64,000 bases of DNA from Streptomyces canus (GCF_030815415.1 NZ_JAUSWW010000001.1:7564001-7628000), one strand, 5' to 3'. Counted from the stretch's first letter, positions 33,706 to 42,663 are shown. Program-made: numbers and translations. The notes: generated by a model not told the origin, from the letters alone.

Positions 33706-33799
33706 CAAGAGGTGTCAGACCGCCCGAGCCCGAGCCGCGGCTTTCGCCGGCCTTCGCGCGGGGACGGATCCGTCACGCTCTCCGGTTCAGAACAGCGGT

Positions 33800-34354
33800 T
33801 CAGAACAGCGGTTCCGGAAGCACCCCTTCCAGGGCGAGCAGCTTCCGCTTGGTCTCCAGACCGCCCCCGAACCCGCCGATGCCGCCGTCGCGCTCGACGA
33901 CGCGGTGGCAGGGCACGACCACCGGCAGTGGATTGGCGCCCATCGCCGCCCCCACGGCCTGGGCCGCCCCCGGCTGGCCGACCCGTCCGGCCAGGTCCCC
34001 GTATCCCACGACACTGCCGAACGGCACCCCGGACGCCAGCTCGCGCAGCACCTCACGGTTGAAGCCGGAGATCAGCGACCAGTCCAGCGGCAGCTCGAAG
34101 TCGTGCCGCGCGCCCGCGAAGTACGCCTTCACCTGGCGTATCGCCTCGGCCAGCAGCGGGGAGCCGGGTGCTTCCACGGGCTCGGTGCCCAGCCGGGACG
34201 CCAGCCGGTCGAGTGCGCGCTCGCGCACCGCCTCGGTGGCGTGGAACACGACGTTGACCAGACCCTCGCGGGTCGCGGCCAGCAGCAGCGGACCGATGTC
34301 GGTGTCCATCACGGCCCACACGACCTGCTGCTCGGACTGCCCATGGCTGTTCAT
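33800..34354 (-). CDS. ogt: methylated-DNA--protein-cysteine methyltransferase (O6-alkylguanine repair)
   Basis: A 184-aa suicide repair protein transferring alkyl groups from O6-alkylguanine to its own cysteine. The active site PCHRVV holds C149, preceded by GAAMGANPLPVVV and followed by GGIGGFGGGLETKRKLLALE. FGSVVGYGDLAGRVGQPGAA is the DNA-binding helix region with the Arg finger. The promoter is a PafBC-type damage promoter and the ATG lies 7 bases past the -10 hexamer, so the mRNA is probably leaderless. Confidence 0.92.
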   Translation of the reverse strand: MNSHGQSEQQVVWAVMDTDIGPLLLAATREGLVNVVFHATEAVRERALDRLASRLGTEPVEAPGSPLLAEAIRQVKAYFAGARHDFELPLDWSLISGFNREVLRELASGVPFGSVVGYGDLAGRVGQPGAAQAVGAAMGANPLPVVVPCHRVVERDGGIGGFGGGLETKRKLLALEGVLPEPLF

Positions 34355-34361
34355 GCGACCC

Positions 34362-34384
34362 ACCGTACGACCCGCCACTGACAA
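34362..34384 (-). promoter_or_regulatory. PafBC-type DNA-damage promoter of ogt
   Basis: On the minus strand TTGTCAGTG (34376-34384), 8 bases, then TACGGT (34362-34367). This matches TTGTCRNTG-N8-TAnnnT, the RecA-independent damage promoter of actinobacteria. The sequence around it is nearly identical to the uvrB promoter, including GGGTCGTACGGTGG. Confidence 0.85.
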
Positions 34385-34430
34385 CGCCCGGCGTGCGCCC
34401 GGAGCACGGCACCCCCGGGCGGGACAGCTC

Positions 34431-35303
34431 TCAGGGCGCTCCCACCGCGTTCCGCACCACGTCCGGCGTGTTCGTGATGATGCCGTCGACGCCGTACCTC
34501 GCGACCCGCCTCGCGGTGGTGGCGTCGTTCACGGTCCAGGTGAAGACCTCCAGCGGCTTGCCGTGCGCCCCCGTGAACGCCTGGACGGCGGAGACGTACC
34601 CGGTGGAGATGGTGCTGTGCGACGGGTTGATCTGGTCGGTGAACTGCGCGTAGCCGGGCAGGTCCGCCACGTTCGGCGTGCCGAGCAGACCGGTCCTGAC
34701 GTCGGGCTTCAGCTTGTGGACAGTGCGCACCGTGTCCGCGCTGAAGCTCTGCACGATCAGCTTGGACCGGTGCTGCCGGTCGAGCCAGCTCTCGTTGGCG
34801 AGGACCTTGAGGGTCTGCTGCTCGATGCCCGGGTAGAGCTCGGGATTCTTGATCTCCAGCAGCAGCTTCTGGTGGTTGCGGTCGACGCGGCGCACGTACT
34901 GCTCCAGGGTCGGCACGCGCGTGCCCGCGTAGGCGGGGCCGAACCAGCTTCCGGCGTCGAGGCGCGCGATCTCGGCCGCTGTGAAGTCCTTCACCTTCCA
35001 GGGCGCCCGGTCGGGGAAGACCTCCTCGACGTCGGTGGTGCGCCGCAGGTTGTCGTCGTGGATGACGACGAGCTTGCCGTCCCGGGTGCGCTGGACGTCG
35101 TTCTCGACCCAGCGGATGCCCAGCCCGGCCGCCTTGTCGACGGCGGCCAGGGTGTTCTCGGGGGCGTAGGCGGACCCGCCCCGGTGGGCGATGACCGTCG
35201 GCGGGTCGCCGACCTCGACGGCGCGGACGTCGGAGGCGGGGAGCAGGAGAGTGGCAGTCCCCAGGAGCGCGGAGGTCGTGGCGGCAACTGCGCGCGCGTG
35301 CAT
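34431..35303 (-). CDS. secreted glycerophosphodiester phosphodiesterase
   Basis: A 290-aa GDPD-family enzyme with an N-terminal signal peptide (MHARAVAATTSALLGTATLL, cleavage likely after about residue 28). VIAHRGGSAYAPENTLAAV gives the first catalytic His and ENDV the metal-binding acid. HDDNLRRTTD supplies the second His, and LLEIKNPELYPG the last metal ligand. It would hydrolyse glycerophosphodiesters outside the membrane to release glycerol 3-phosphate and alcohol. Upstream region may hold a phosphate-type control site but none is clear. Confidence 0.88.
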   Translation of the reverse strand: MHARAVAATTSALLGTATLLLPASDVRAVEVGDPPTVIAHRGGSAYAPENTLAAVDKAAGLGIRWVENDVQRTRDGKLVVIHDDNLRRTTDVEEVFPDRAPWKVKDFTAAEIARLDAGSWFGPAYAGTRVPTLEQYVRRVDRNHQKLLLEIKNPELYPGIEQQTLKVLANESWLDRQHRSKLIVQSFSADTVRTVHKLKPDVRTGLLGTPNVADLPGYAQFTDQINPSHSTISTGYVSAVQAFTGAHGKPLEVFTWTVNDATTARRVARYGVDGIITNTPDVVRNAVGAP

Positions 35304-35582
35304 GCTGACTCCTTGCGGCGAGCGATCACGGACAGCTCAACTGTGACAGCAGAGGGCCAACAGCAGGGGGGTACAGAATGGCCACAGATTGAATGAGGTT
35401 GCCCAACTCCGCTCACTGGTGCCGCACAACTGCGGCAGGGACGTGTTTCTTTGCAGGAAAATCGTTCGACCATTCCGGTGGGGGTCATACTCTCTGCCTC
35501 GGCCCTGACCGCTCGGGCGGTCCTGGGAGGGGGCGCATTTCAGCACATTCGGGGACGCAAGAGGGCGGGAAGGACACCGCGC

Positions 35583-36452
35583 ATGCAAGGCACGGTCGAC
35601 GGATTCAGCTACGGACTCGTCACACCGCTGGTGGCCTACCTCATGGCTTGCCTGGGAGGTGCCCTCGGTCTGCGCTGCACCACCCGGTCCATGCTCGTCT
35701 CGAACTCCTGGAGACCCGGCTGGCTGGCCCTCGGATCCGCGGCCATCGGTTCCGGCATCTGGACCATGCACTTCGTCGCCATGATGGGCTTCACGGTCAA
35801 AGGCGCGCCGATCCACTATGACAAGCCGACGACCTTCGCGAGTCTCGGCGTCGCCATAGTCATGGTGGGCGTCGGGATCTTCATAGTCGGCTACCGGGGC
35901 GCGAGCGGAACGGCCCTGTTCACCGGCGGCACCATCACCGGCCTCGGGGTCGCCTCCATGCACTATCTCGGCATGGCCGGAATGCGGTTCAACGGAAAAC
36001 TGGAATACAACACGCTCACCGTGGGCGCCTCCGTCGTCATAGCCATGTGCGCCGCCACCGCGGCCCTGTGGGCGGCCGGCCAGGTCAGAGGCTTCCTGTG
36101 GAGTGTCGGCGCGAGTCTCGTCATGGGGCTCGCCGTCAGCGGTATGCACTACACCGGCATGGCGGCCCTCAGCGTCCACCTGCACGGCGTCGGCGGCGCC
36201 CCCTCCTCGGGCGACTCGCCCGCCGGGCTGCTCGCGCCCATGATGGTCGGCCCCCTGGCCTTTCTGCTGATCGCCGGCGTCGTCGTGATGTTCGACCCGC
36301 TCATGGTCATGGGCAAACCCGAGTGGACCCCCACCGAGAACAAGCCGGGCATCCCGGCCCACGCCGACGCCCCGCACCCCCCGCGCGGTGCCGCGATCCG
36401 CCCCCGCCGAGGCGTCGGCCACCGCAGCTCCCGCACCCCGCAGAACCGCTGA
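35583..36452 (+). CDS. MHYT-domain membrane protein
   Basis: A 289-aa protein with about seven membrane helices. The three MHYT motifs are MHFVAMMGF, MHYLGMAGM and MHYTGMAAL, each on a helix and proposed to bind a metal for sensing O2, CO or NO. There is no output domain, only a basic, Pro-rich C-terminal tail of about 40 residues. ATG 35583 is the first start that keeps the helix order. It lies just ahead of uvrB, which has its own promoter. Confidence 0.85.
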   Translation: MQGTVDGFSYGLVTPLVAYLMACLGGALGLRCTTRSMLVSNSWRPGWLALGSAAIGSGIWTMHFVAMMGFTVKGAPIHYDKPTTFASLGVAIVMVGVGIFIVGYRGASGTALFTGGTITGLGVASMHYLGMAGMRFNGKLEYNTLTVGASVVIAMCAATAALWAAGQVRGFLWSVGASLVMGLAVSGMHYTGMAALSVHLHGVGGAPSSGDSPAGLLAPMMVGPLAFLLIAGVVVMFDPLMVMGKPEWTPTENKPGIPAHADAPHPPRGAAIRPRRGVGHRSSRTPQNR

Positions 36453-36462
36453 TCGGACCGCG

Positions 36463-36485
36463 TTGTCAGTGGGGGGTCGTACGGT
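36463..36485 (+). promoter_or_regulatory. PafBC-type DNA-damage promoter of uvrB
   Basis: TTGTCAGTG (36463-36471), 8 bases, TACGGT (36480-36485). The ATG at 36493 is 7 bases downstream and no Shine-Dalgarno is present, so a leaderless transcript is expected. The same layout occurs at ogt, uvrA and, with one change, terD. Confidence 0.88.
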
Positions 36486-36492
36486 GGACTCC

Positions 36493-38622
36493 ATGCGGCC
36501 CGTTTCCCAGATCGAACGCACGGTGGCGCCTTTCGAGGTCGTCAGTCCCTACCAGCCCAGCGGTGACCAGCCGGCGGCCATCGCCGACCTGGCCAAGCGC
36601 ATCGAGGCCGGTGAGAAGGACGTCGTCCTCCTCGGTGCGACCGGCACCGGCAAGTCCGCCACCACCGCGTGGATGATCGAGAAGCTCCAGCGGCCCACCC
36701 TGGTGATGGCCCCGAACAAGACCCTGGCCGCCCAGCTGGCGAACGAGTTCCGGGAGCTGTTGCCGAACAACGCGGTCGAGTACTTCGTCTCGTACTACGA
36801 CTACTACCAGCCCGAGGCCTACGTCCCGCAGTCGGACACCTACATCGAGAAGGACTCCTCGATCAACGAGGAGGTCGAGCGCCTGCGCCACTCCGCGACC
36901 AACTCGCTGCTCACCCGCCGTGACGTCATCGTGGTCGCCTCGGTCTCCTGCATCTACGGCCTCGGCACCCCGCAGGAGTACGTGGACCGCATGGTCCCCC
37001 TCAGGGTCGGCGACGAGATCGACCGCGACCAGCTGCTGCGCCGCTTCGTGGACATCCAGTACACGCGCAACGACCTGGCCTTCAGCCGCGGCACCTTCCG
37101 CGTCCGCGGGGACACCATCGAGATCTTCCCGGTCTACGAGGAACTCGCCGTCCGCATCGAGATGTTCGGTGACGAGATCGAGGCCCTGTCCACCCTCCAC
37201 CCGCTCACCGGCGAGATCATCAGCGACGACCGGCAGCTGTACGTCTTCCCGGCCTCCCACTATGTCGCCGGCCCCGAGCGTCTGGAGCGGGCCGCCAACG
37301 ACATCGAGAAGGAGCTGGGCGAGCGCCTCACCGAGCTGGAGAAGCAGGGCAAGCTGCTGGAGGCCCAGCGTCTGCGCATGCGAACGACGTACGACCTCGA
37401 GATGCTTCGCCAGATCGGCTCCTGCTCCGGCGTCGAGAACTACTCGATGCACTTCGACGGCCGCGAGCCCGGCTCCCCGCCGAATACCCTGCTGGACTAC
37501 TTCCCGGACGACTTCCTGCTCGTCATCGACGAGTCGCATGTCACGGTCCCGCAGATCGGCGCCATGTACGAGGGCGACGCGTCCCGCAAGCGCACCCTCG
37601 TCGACCACGGCTTCCGGCTGCCCTCCGCCCTCGACAACCGCCCACTGAAGTGGGAGGAGTTCCAGGAGCGGATCGGACAGACCGTCTACCTGTCCGCGAC
37701 ACCGGGCAACTACGAGCTCTCCCGCGGGGACGGCGTCGTCGAGCAGATCATCCGCCCGACGGGCCTCATCGACCCGGAAGTCGTCGTCAAGCCCACCGAG
37801 GGCCAGATCGACGACCTGGTGCACGAGATTCGCAAGCGCACCGAGAAGGACGAGCGTGTCCTGGTCACCACGCTCACCAAGAAGATGTCCGAGGACCTCA
37901 CCGACTACTTCCTGGAGCTCGGCATCCAGGTCCGCTATCTGCACAGCGACGTCGACACCCTGCGCCGCGTCGAACTGCTGCGTGAGCTGCGCTCCGGCGA
38001 GTACGACGTCCTGGTCGGCATCAACCTCCTGCGCGAGGGCCTCGACCTGCCCGAGGTGTCCCTGGTGGCCATCCTCGACGCCGACAAGGAGGGCTTCCTG
38101 CGCTCCGGCACCTCCCTGATCCAGACCATCGGCCGCGCGGCGCGCAATGTCTCCGGTCAGGTCCACATGTACGCCGACAAGATCACTCCGGCGATGGCGA
38201 AGGCCATCGACGAGACCAACCGGCGCCGGGAGAAGCAGGTCGCGTACAACACGGCGCACGGCATCGACCCCCAGCCGCTCCGCAAGAAGATCAACGACAT
38301 CGTGGCGCAGATCGCCCGCGAGGACATCGACACCGAGCAGCTGCTCGGCTCCGGGTACCGCAAGCAGAAGGACGGCAAGGCCGCCAAGGCCCCCGTGCCC
38401 TCTCTCGGCGGCAAGGCGGCCAAGGGCACCAAGGGCAAGGCCAAGGAGACCGTGCCCACCGACCGGCCCGCTGCCGAGCTCGCGGGGCAGATCGAGGAGA
38501 TGACCGAGCGCATGCGCGCCGCCGCCGCCGACCTCCAGTTCGAGATCGCGGCCCGGCTGCGCGACGAGGTCTCCGAGATGAAGAAGGAACTGCGTCAGAT
38601 GAGGGAGGCCGGCCTGGCCTGA
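36493..38622 (+). CDS. uvrB: excinuclease ABC subunit B
   Basis: A 709-aa helicase-fold protein of nucleotide excision repair that verifies damage handed over by UvrA and recruits UvrC. Walker A is LLGATGTGKSATTAW, and the damage-probing beta-hairpin is SYYDYYQPEAYVPQSDTYIE. Motif II lies in LLVIDESHV, and the later helicase motifs include LVTTLTKKMSEDLTDYF and QTIGRAARN. The C-terminal UVR motif (EIEEMTERMRAAAADLQFEI-like region, about 660-695) contacts UvrC and UvrA. A Lys-rich insert (residues about 625-660) precedes it. Confidence 0.97.
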   Translation: MRPVSQIERTVAPFEVVSPYQPSGDQPAAIADLAKRIEAGEKDVVLLGATGTGKSATTAWMIEKLQRPTLVMAPNKTLAAQLANEFRELLPNNAVEYFVSYYDYYQPEAYVPQSDTYIEKDSSINEEVERLRHSATNSLLTRRDVIVVASVSCIYGLGTPQEYVDRMVPLRVGDEIDRDQLLRRFVDIQYTRNDLAFSRGTFRVRGDTIEIFPVYEELAVRIEMFGDEIEALSTLHPLTGEIISDDRQLYVFPASHYVAGPERLERAANDIEKELGERLTELEKQGKLLEAQRLRMRTTYDLEMLRQIGSCSGVENYSMHFDGREPGSPPNTLLDYFPDDFLLVIDESHVTVPQIGAMYEGDASRKRTLVDHGFRLPSALDNRPLKWEEFQERIGQTVYLSATPGNYELSRGDGVVEQIIRPTGLIDPEVVVKPTEGQIDDLVHEIRKRTEKDERVLVTTLTKKMSEDLTDYFLELGIQVRYLHSDVDTLRRVELLRELRSGEYDVLVGINLLREGLDLPEVSLVAILDADKEGFLRSGTSLIQTIGRAARNVSGQVHMYADKITPAMAKAIDETNRRREKQVAYNTAHGIDPQPLRKKINDIVAQIAREDIDTEQLLGSGYRKQKDGKAAKAPVPSLGGKAAKGTKGKAKETVPTDRPAAELAGQIEEMTERMRAAAADLQFEIAARLRDEVSEMKKELRQMREAGLA

Positions 38623-38701
38623 CGGGCGCCCCGCTCCCTCTCCCGCCCCGCCGCGAACGCGCTGTGTTGCAAGACCGACACAAAGTGCGGACCTGGGTAG
38701 C

Positions 38702-38728
38702 GGCACTGTCAGTGCCACTGCGTAGGGT
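38702..38728 (+). promoter_or_regulatory. PafBC-like promoter of terD, overlapping a palindrome
   Basis: CTGTCAGTG (38706-38714), 8 bases, TAGGGT (38723-38728), one base different from the uvrA/uvrB/ogt motif. GGCACTGTCAGTGCC (38702-38716) is also a perfect 15-bp palindrome over the -35 part, so another regulator may bind there. The terD start is 57 bp downstream, with a GAGAGGGG ribosome site. Confidence 0.65.
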
Positions 38729-38785
38729 TCTGGTCAACCGCGGAGCCCGCGGTAACAGGGGACAGTTCGAGAGGGGAATCAGCGC

Positions 38786-39364
38786 GTGACCGTCAACATG
38801 ACCAAGGGTCAGGCCATCAGTCTGCAGAAGAACGATGGCGGCAGCCTGACTTCGGTGCGCATGGGTCTCGGCTGGCAGGCGGCTCCCCGTCGCGGCCTGT
38901 TCGGCTCGCGCACCCGGGAGATCGACCTCGACGCCTCCGCTGTCCTGTTCGCGGACAAGCAGCCGGTCGACGTCGTCTTCTTCCGCCACCTGGTGAGCGA
39001 CGACGGCTCGGTGCGCCACACCGGCGACAACCTCGTCGGCGGTGTCGGCCAGGGTGGCGACGACGAGGCGATCCTCGTCGACCTGGCGCGCATCCCGGTC
39101 CACATCGACCAGATTGTCTTCACCGTGAACTCCTTCACGGGCCAGACCTTCCAGGAGGTGCAGAACGCGTTCTGCCGCCTGGTCGACGAGACCAACGGCC
39201 AGGAGCTGGCGCGCTACACGCTCGCGGGCGGTGGCGCCTACACGGCCCAGATCATGGCGAAGGTGCACCGCACGGGCCCCGGCTGGACGATGACGGCCCT
39301 GGGTACCCCGGCCAACGGCCGTACCTTCCAGGACCTGATGCCGGCGATCCTGCCGCACCTGTAA
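38786..39364 (+). CDS. terD: TerD family calcium-binding stress protein
   Basis: A 192-aa TerD-domain protein. MTKGQAISLQKNDG, VRMGLGWQA, IDLDASAVLF, and GGQGGDDE-like VGQGGDDEAILVDLARIP match the family, including the acidic residues that bind Ca2+. Ter proteins in actinomycetes act in membrane-associated stress responses and, in Streptomyces, spore formation rather than only tellurite resistance. GTG start. The next gene, 50 bp downstream, encodes a TerD-like fusion, and a TerC gene follows, forming one Ter cluster. Confidence 0.92.
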   Translation: MTVNMTKGQAISLQKNDGGSLTSVRMGLGWQAAPRRGLFGSRTREIDLDASAVLFADKQPVDVVFFRHLVSDDGSVRHTGDNLVGGVGQGGDDEAILVDLARIPVHIDQIVFTVNSFTGQTFQEVQNAFCRLVDETNGQELARYTLAGGGAYTAQIMAKVHRTGPGWTMTALGTPANGRTFQDLMPAILPHL

Positions 39365-39414
39365 GCCGCGCGAGCGGTACCCGACACCGAACAGCGACAC
39401 AGGGGGACGAAGGC

Positions 39415-41433
39415 ATGACGGCCGAGCTGGTGCGGGGGCAGAACCACCCGCTCTCCCAGGCCCGTCTCGAGATCCGGGTCTCGGCCGACAAGCCGATCGT
39501 GGCCGGAGCCGCGTTGAGCGACGAGCACGGCAAGGTCCACGGTGCGGAGTGGGTGGCCCACCCGGGCACACCCACCCTGCCGGGCCTGGAGGTCTCCCGG
39601 CAGGCAGCCGCCGACCACCGCCTCGCGGTGGACCTCGGCGCCATGCCGGAGGCGGTGCACCGGATCAGTGTGCTGCTTGCCCTGCCCACGGGAGTGGCGG
39701 GCCCGGTCCGCTTCGGCGGCCTGGCCGCCCCCTTCGTCGCGGTCACCGGCCTCGACGGCAGCGAGGTCGCCAGCTACACCATCACCGGCCTGGAGGCGGA
39801 GTCCGCCGTCGTCGCCCTGGAGCTCTACCGCCGGCAGGGCGCCTGGAAGGTGCGCGCCGTCGGCCAGGGGTACGCCGGCGGCCTCGCCGAACTCCTGGCG
39901 GACCAGGGCATGCCGGAGGCCCACACGCTCGCCGGCAGCATCAACGAGGCCGTGGTCCAGGGACTGGCCCGCTCCGTACCGGCCCCGCCGCGCACCGCCG
40001 ACGGCGACCGTACCCGGCAGACGGCCGCCCCGGCACCCGGCCCGGACCAGGGGGGTACGGCATCTCAGGGCGCCGTACCACCGCAGCCGCCGACATCGCC
40101 CTACGGCGCCCAGGGGCCCGGCCAGCCCACCTCTCCCTACGGCGCGCAGGGCGCCCAGCAGGGCTCCACGGACCCGTCCGGGGCCACCCAGCCGTCCACA
40201 CCCACCGCGGGCGGCCCCGTCGACTACAGCCACCCGAGCCGGCAGACCACCGCACCGCCGCCGCCCCCGCCGATCGCGCCCCCGGCCCAGCCCGGGCAGC
40301 CCCAGCAGCCCGTCGCGGGGGACGCGACCGGCTGGTCCATGGACGAGCGGCTCTACAACCAGGTGTGGGGCATGTTCGAGGACCTGGCCCGCAGCATGGC
40401 CGCGTACCGCAGCGCCGTCGACTTCGCCGAGTCGCGCATGGAGAAGGAGCTCGACCAGGTCCTGTCCGACCCGCGCAGCCGGATCGGGGGCCAGGGCGAC
40501 GCCGCGCGCGAGGCGGCCCGCGCCAAGCACGCCCAGCTCGTCGACCAGGCCCAGGCGGTCCTGGACCGCGACCTCGCGCAGCTCGCCGCCGAGGCCGATG
40601 TCGTGGAACCCGCACTGCCACCGGCGTACGCCCGCTGGGACAACCCCGTCTGGCACGGCTACCGGGTGCCGATGGAGATCCCCATGGCCCTGCGCCTGGG
40701 CGACCTGCACCTTCCCGAGGCCCCGCAGGTGAGCATCCCGATGCTGGTCAGGCTTCCGCTGGAGCGCGGACTGTGGATCGACAGCGGGCGGGCCGGCACG
40801 ATCGACGGCTCGTACACCGACTCCCACGAAGTGAAGCGTCTGGCCATGGACACCGCGGTGGCGGTCGCGGCGCGGCTGCTCGCCGTCTATCCCGCGCGCG
40901 AGTTCACCGTGCATGTCATCGACCCGGCGGGCTCGGGCGGACAGGCGCTGGTGCCGCTGGTGCAGAGCGGTGTGCTCGCGGCCCCGCCCGCCGTCGGCGC
41001 GGCGGGTGTGGCGGACGTCCTGGCCCGGCTCACCCAACGGGTCGACCTGGTGCAGATGGCGGTGCGCGGCGGTGCGCCCGACGCGCTCCCGCCCGGCTTC
41101 GACACCGCCGAGCAGCTCCTGATCGTCAACGACTTCCCGCACGGCTTCGACGACCGTGCCGTGACCCAGCTGCGCTACCTCGCCGACGAGGGCCCGGCGG
41201 TCGGTGTCCATCTGATGATGGTCGCGGACCGCGAGGAGGCCTCCGGGTACGGTCCGCTGCTCGACCCGCTGTGGCGTTCGCTGATGCGACTCACACCTGT
41301 TCCCGACGACCATCTCGCCGACCCGTGGGTGGGGCATGCCTGGACGTACGAGCCCTCGCTCGTGCCGGCGGGCAGCCAGGTGCTCCAGCAGGTGCTTCAG
41401 CAGGTGTCGGCAGCTCGCACCAAGTACACGTAA
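39415..41433 (+). CDS. TerD-domain protein fused to a degenerate FtsK/HerA-like domain
   Basis: A 672-aa two-part protein. Residues 1-185 are a TerD-like domain (LVRGQNHPLSQARLEIRVSA ... GMPEAHTLAGSINEAVVQGL). Residues 190-310 form a Pro/Gln-rich linker with two SPYGAQG repeats and a run of Pro. Residues 315-380 are helical (LYNQVWGMFEDLARSMAAYR). The C-terminal 270 residues (VPMEIPMALRLGDLHLPEAP ... FTVHVIDPAGSGGQALVPLV ... EQLLIVNDFPHGFDDRAV ... VGVHLMMVADREE) resemble FtsK/SpoIIIE ATPase regions but no GxxxxGKS/T Walker A is visible. Probably a scaffold or regulator in the Ter complex. Confidence 0.75.
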   Translation: MTAELVRGQNHPLSQARLEIRVSADKPIVAGAALSDEHGKVHGAEWVAHPGTPTLPGLEVSRQAAADHRLAVDLGAMPEAVHRISVLLALPTGVAGPVRFGGLAAPFVAVTGLDGSEVASYTITGLEAESAVVALELYRRQGAWKVRAVGQGYAGGLAELLADQGMPEAHTLAGSINEAVVQGLARSVPAPPRTADGDRTRQTAAPAPGPDQGGTASQGAVPPQPPTSPYGAQGPGQPTSPYGAQGAQQGSTDPSGATQPSTPTAGGPVDYSHPSRQTTAPPPPPPIAPPAQPGQPQQPVAGDATGWSMDERLYNQVWGMFEDLARSMAAYRSAVDFAESRMEKELDQVLSDPRSRIGGQGDAAREAARAKHAQLVDQAQAVLDRDLAQLAAEADVVEPALPPAYARWDNPVWHGYRVPMEIPMALRLGDLHLPEAPQVSIPMLVRLPLERGLWIDSGRAGTIDGSYTDSHEVKRLAMDTAVAVAARLLAVYPAREFTVHVIDPAGSGGQALVPLVQSGVLAAPPAVGAAGVADVLARLTQRVDLVQMAVRGGAPDALPPGFDTAEQLLIVNDFPHGFDDRAVTQLRYLADEGPAVGVHLMMVADREEASGYGPLLDPLWRSLMRLTPVPDDHLADPWVGHAWTYEPSLVPAGSQVLQQVLQQVSAARTKYT

Positions 41434-41504
41434 AGTCGCCTGACCAGGCACCTTGACCTTTCTTTTGCCAATCGCTTTACCTTTCCTTGGTGATTGGGGT
41501 ACCG

Positions 41505-41655
41505 TCTTCCTCACGGAGGGGAGTACTCCCTGTCGATGCGGCGTACCCGTCAATACGGATCGGATCCGATCCCGGGGCGTCGGCCCACCTTGGGTGGAAG
41601 AGACCTCCGGCAGCGCGACGACGCTGGTTATTTGCCGTTACGTAATGCCGGAGGC
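41505..41655 (+). ncRNA. yybP-ykoY (Mn2+) riboswitch candidate upstream of terC
   Basis: The 228-bp leader of terC holds the hallmark GGGGAGTA (41518-41525), then paired segments, CCCGTCAATACGGATC, GGGGCGTCGGCCCACC, and GAGACCTCCGGCAGCGCGAC before the ribosome site. Order and spacing fit the yybP-ykoY motif, which senses Mn2+ and is commonly found before TerC/Alx-type genes. GGAGG of the terC ribosome site (41650-41654) lies at its 3' end, allowing translational control. A TTGACC (41453-41458) upstream may be the -35. Confidence 0.75.
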
Positions 41656-41661
41656 GCAGCA

Positions 41662-42663
41662 ATGGATGTTTCCGTGACCCTGTGGGTCCTGACGATCGTG
41701 GGCCTCGCGGCCCTCATCGCGGTCGACTTCTTCATCGGCCGCAAGCCGCACGACGTGTCCATCAAGGAAGCCGGAATCTGGACCGTCGTCTGGATCGCCC
41801 TGGCCGGCCTCTTCGGCCTCGGCCTGCTCATCTTCGGCGGTGGCCAGGCCGGCGGAGAGTTCTTCGCGGGCTTCATCACCGAGAAGTCCCTGAGCGTCGA
41901 CAACCTCTTCGTCTTCGTCCTGATCATGGCGAAGTTCGCGGTCCCGTCGCAGTACCAGCAGCGGGTCCTGCTCGTCGGTGTCCTCATAGCCCTGGTGCTG
42001 AGGGCCATCTTCATCGCCGCGGGCGCCGCGATCCTCGCCAGCTTCGCGTGGGTGTTCTACATCTTCGGCGCCTTCCTCATCTGGACCGCCTGGAAGCTCA
42101 TCCAGGAGGCCCGGGCCGACGAGGATGAAGAGGAGTTCGAGGAGAACAAGCTGCTCAAGGCCGCCGAGCGCCGCTTCGGTGTCGCCGACCGGTACCACGG
42201 CACCAAGCTGTGGATCGAGGAGAACGGCAAGCGGGTCATGACCCCGATGCTGGTCGTCATGCTCGCGATCGGCACCACCGATGTGCTCTTCGCCCTGGAC
42301 TCGATCCCCGCGATCTTCGGCCTGACCCAGGACCCGTACATCGTCTTCACAGCCAACGCGTTCGCCCTGATGGGTCTGCGTCAGCTGTACTTCCTCATCG
42401 GCGGCCTGCTGAAGAAGCTGGTCCACCTCAGCTACGGCCTGTCGATCATCCTCGGCTTCATCGGCGTCAAGCTGGTGCTGCACGCCCTGCACGAGTCCGG
42501 CGTCCACGTCCCGGAGATCTCCATCCCGGTCTCCCTCGGCGTGATCTGCGCGGTCCTGATCGTCACCACGCTCACCAGCCTCCGTGCCTCCAAGAAGCAG
42601 GCGGCGGCCGAGGCGGCGCAGGCGCAGAGCGATGGCGCTCCGAAGGACAGCATCGACGTCTGA
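41662..42663 (+). CDS. TerC/Alx family membrane protein (likely Mn2+ exporter)
   Basis: A 333-aa protein with about nine membrane helices. SLSVDNLFVFVLIMAKFAVP and GTTDVLFALDSIPAIFGLTQ are the two TerC signature segments with the conserved Asp. A cytoplasmic acidic loop (RADEDEEEFEENKLLKAAER) separates the halves. Family members export Mn2+ and help load secreted proteins with metal; the yybP-ykoY leader supports Mn2+. ATG 41662 follows GGAGG with a 7-base spacer. Confidence 0.9.
   Translation: MDVSVTLWVLTIVGLAALIAVDFFIGRKPHDVSIKEAGIWTVVWIALAGLFGLGLLIFGGGQAGGEFFAGFITEKSLSVDNLFVFVLIMAKFAVPSQYQQRVLLVGVLIALVLRAIFIAAGAAILASFAWVFYIFGAFLIWTAWKLIQEARADEDEEEFEENKLLKAAERRFGVADRYHGTKLWIEENGKRVMTPMLVVMLAIGTTDVLFALDSIPAIFGLTQDPYIVFTANAFALMGLRQLYFLIGGLLKKLVHLSYGLSIILGFIGVKLVLHALHESGVHVPEISIPVSLGVICAVLIVTTLTSLRASKKQAAAEAAQAQSDGAPKDSIDV

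Noticed and set aside
33782..33808. Tandem 13-bp duplication GGTTCAGAACAGC at the ogt stop
   Set aside because: Too short and only two copies; it leaves the ogt reading frame intact and shows no sign of a mobile element.
36466..38718. A 750-codon minus-strand frame opposite uvrB
   Set aside because: Same reason; the leucine- and valine-rich text has no domain and lies over the UvrB coding sequence.
41476..41481. TTTACC as the terC -10 hexamer
   Set aside because: Spacing from TTGACC is right (17 bases), but the hexamer is poor, so I did not list it as a separate promoter.
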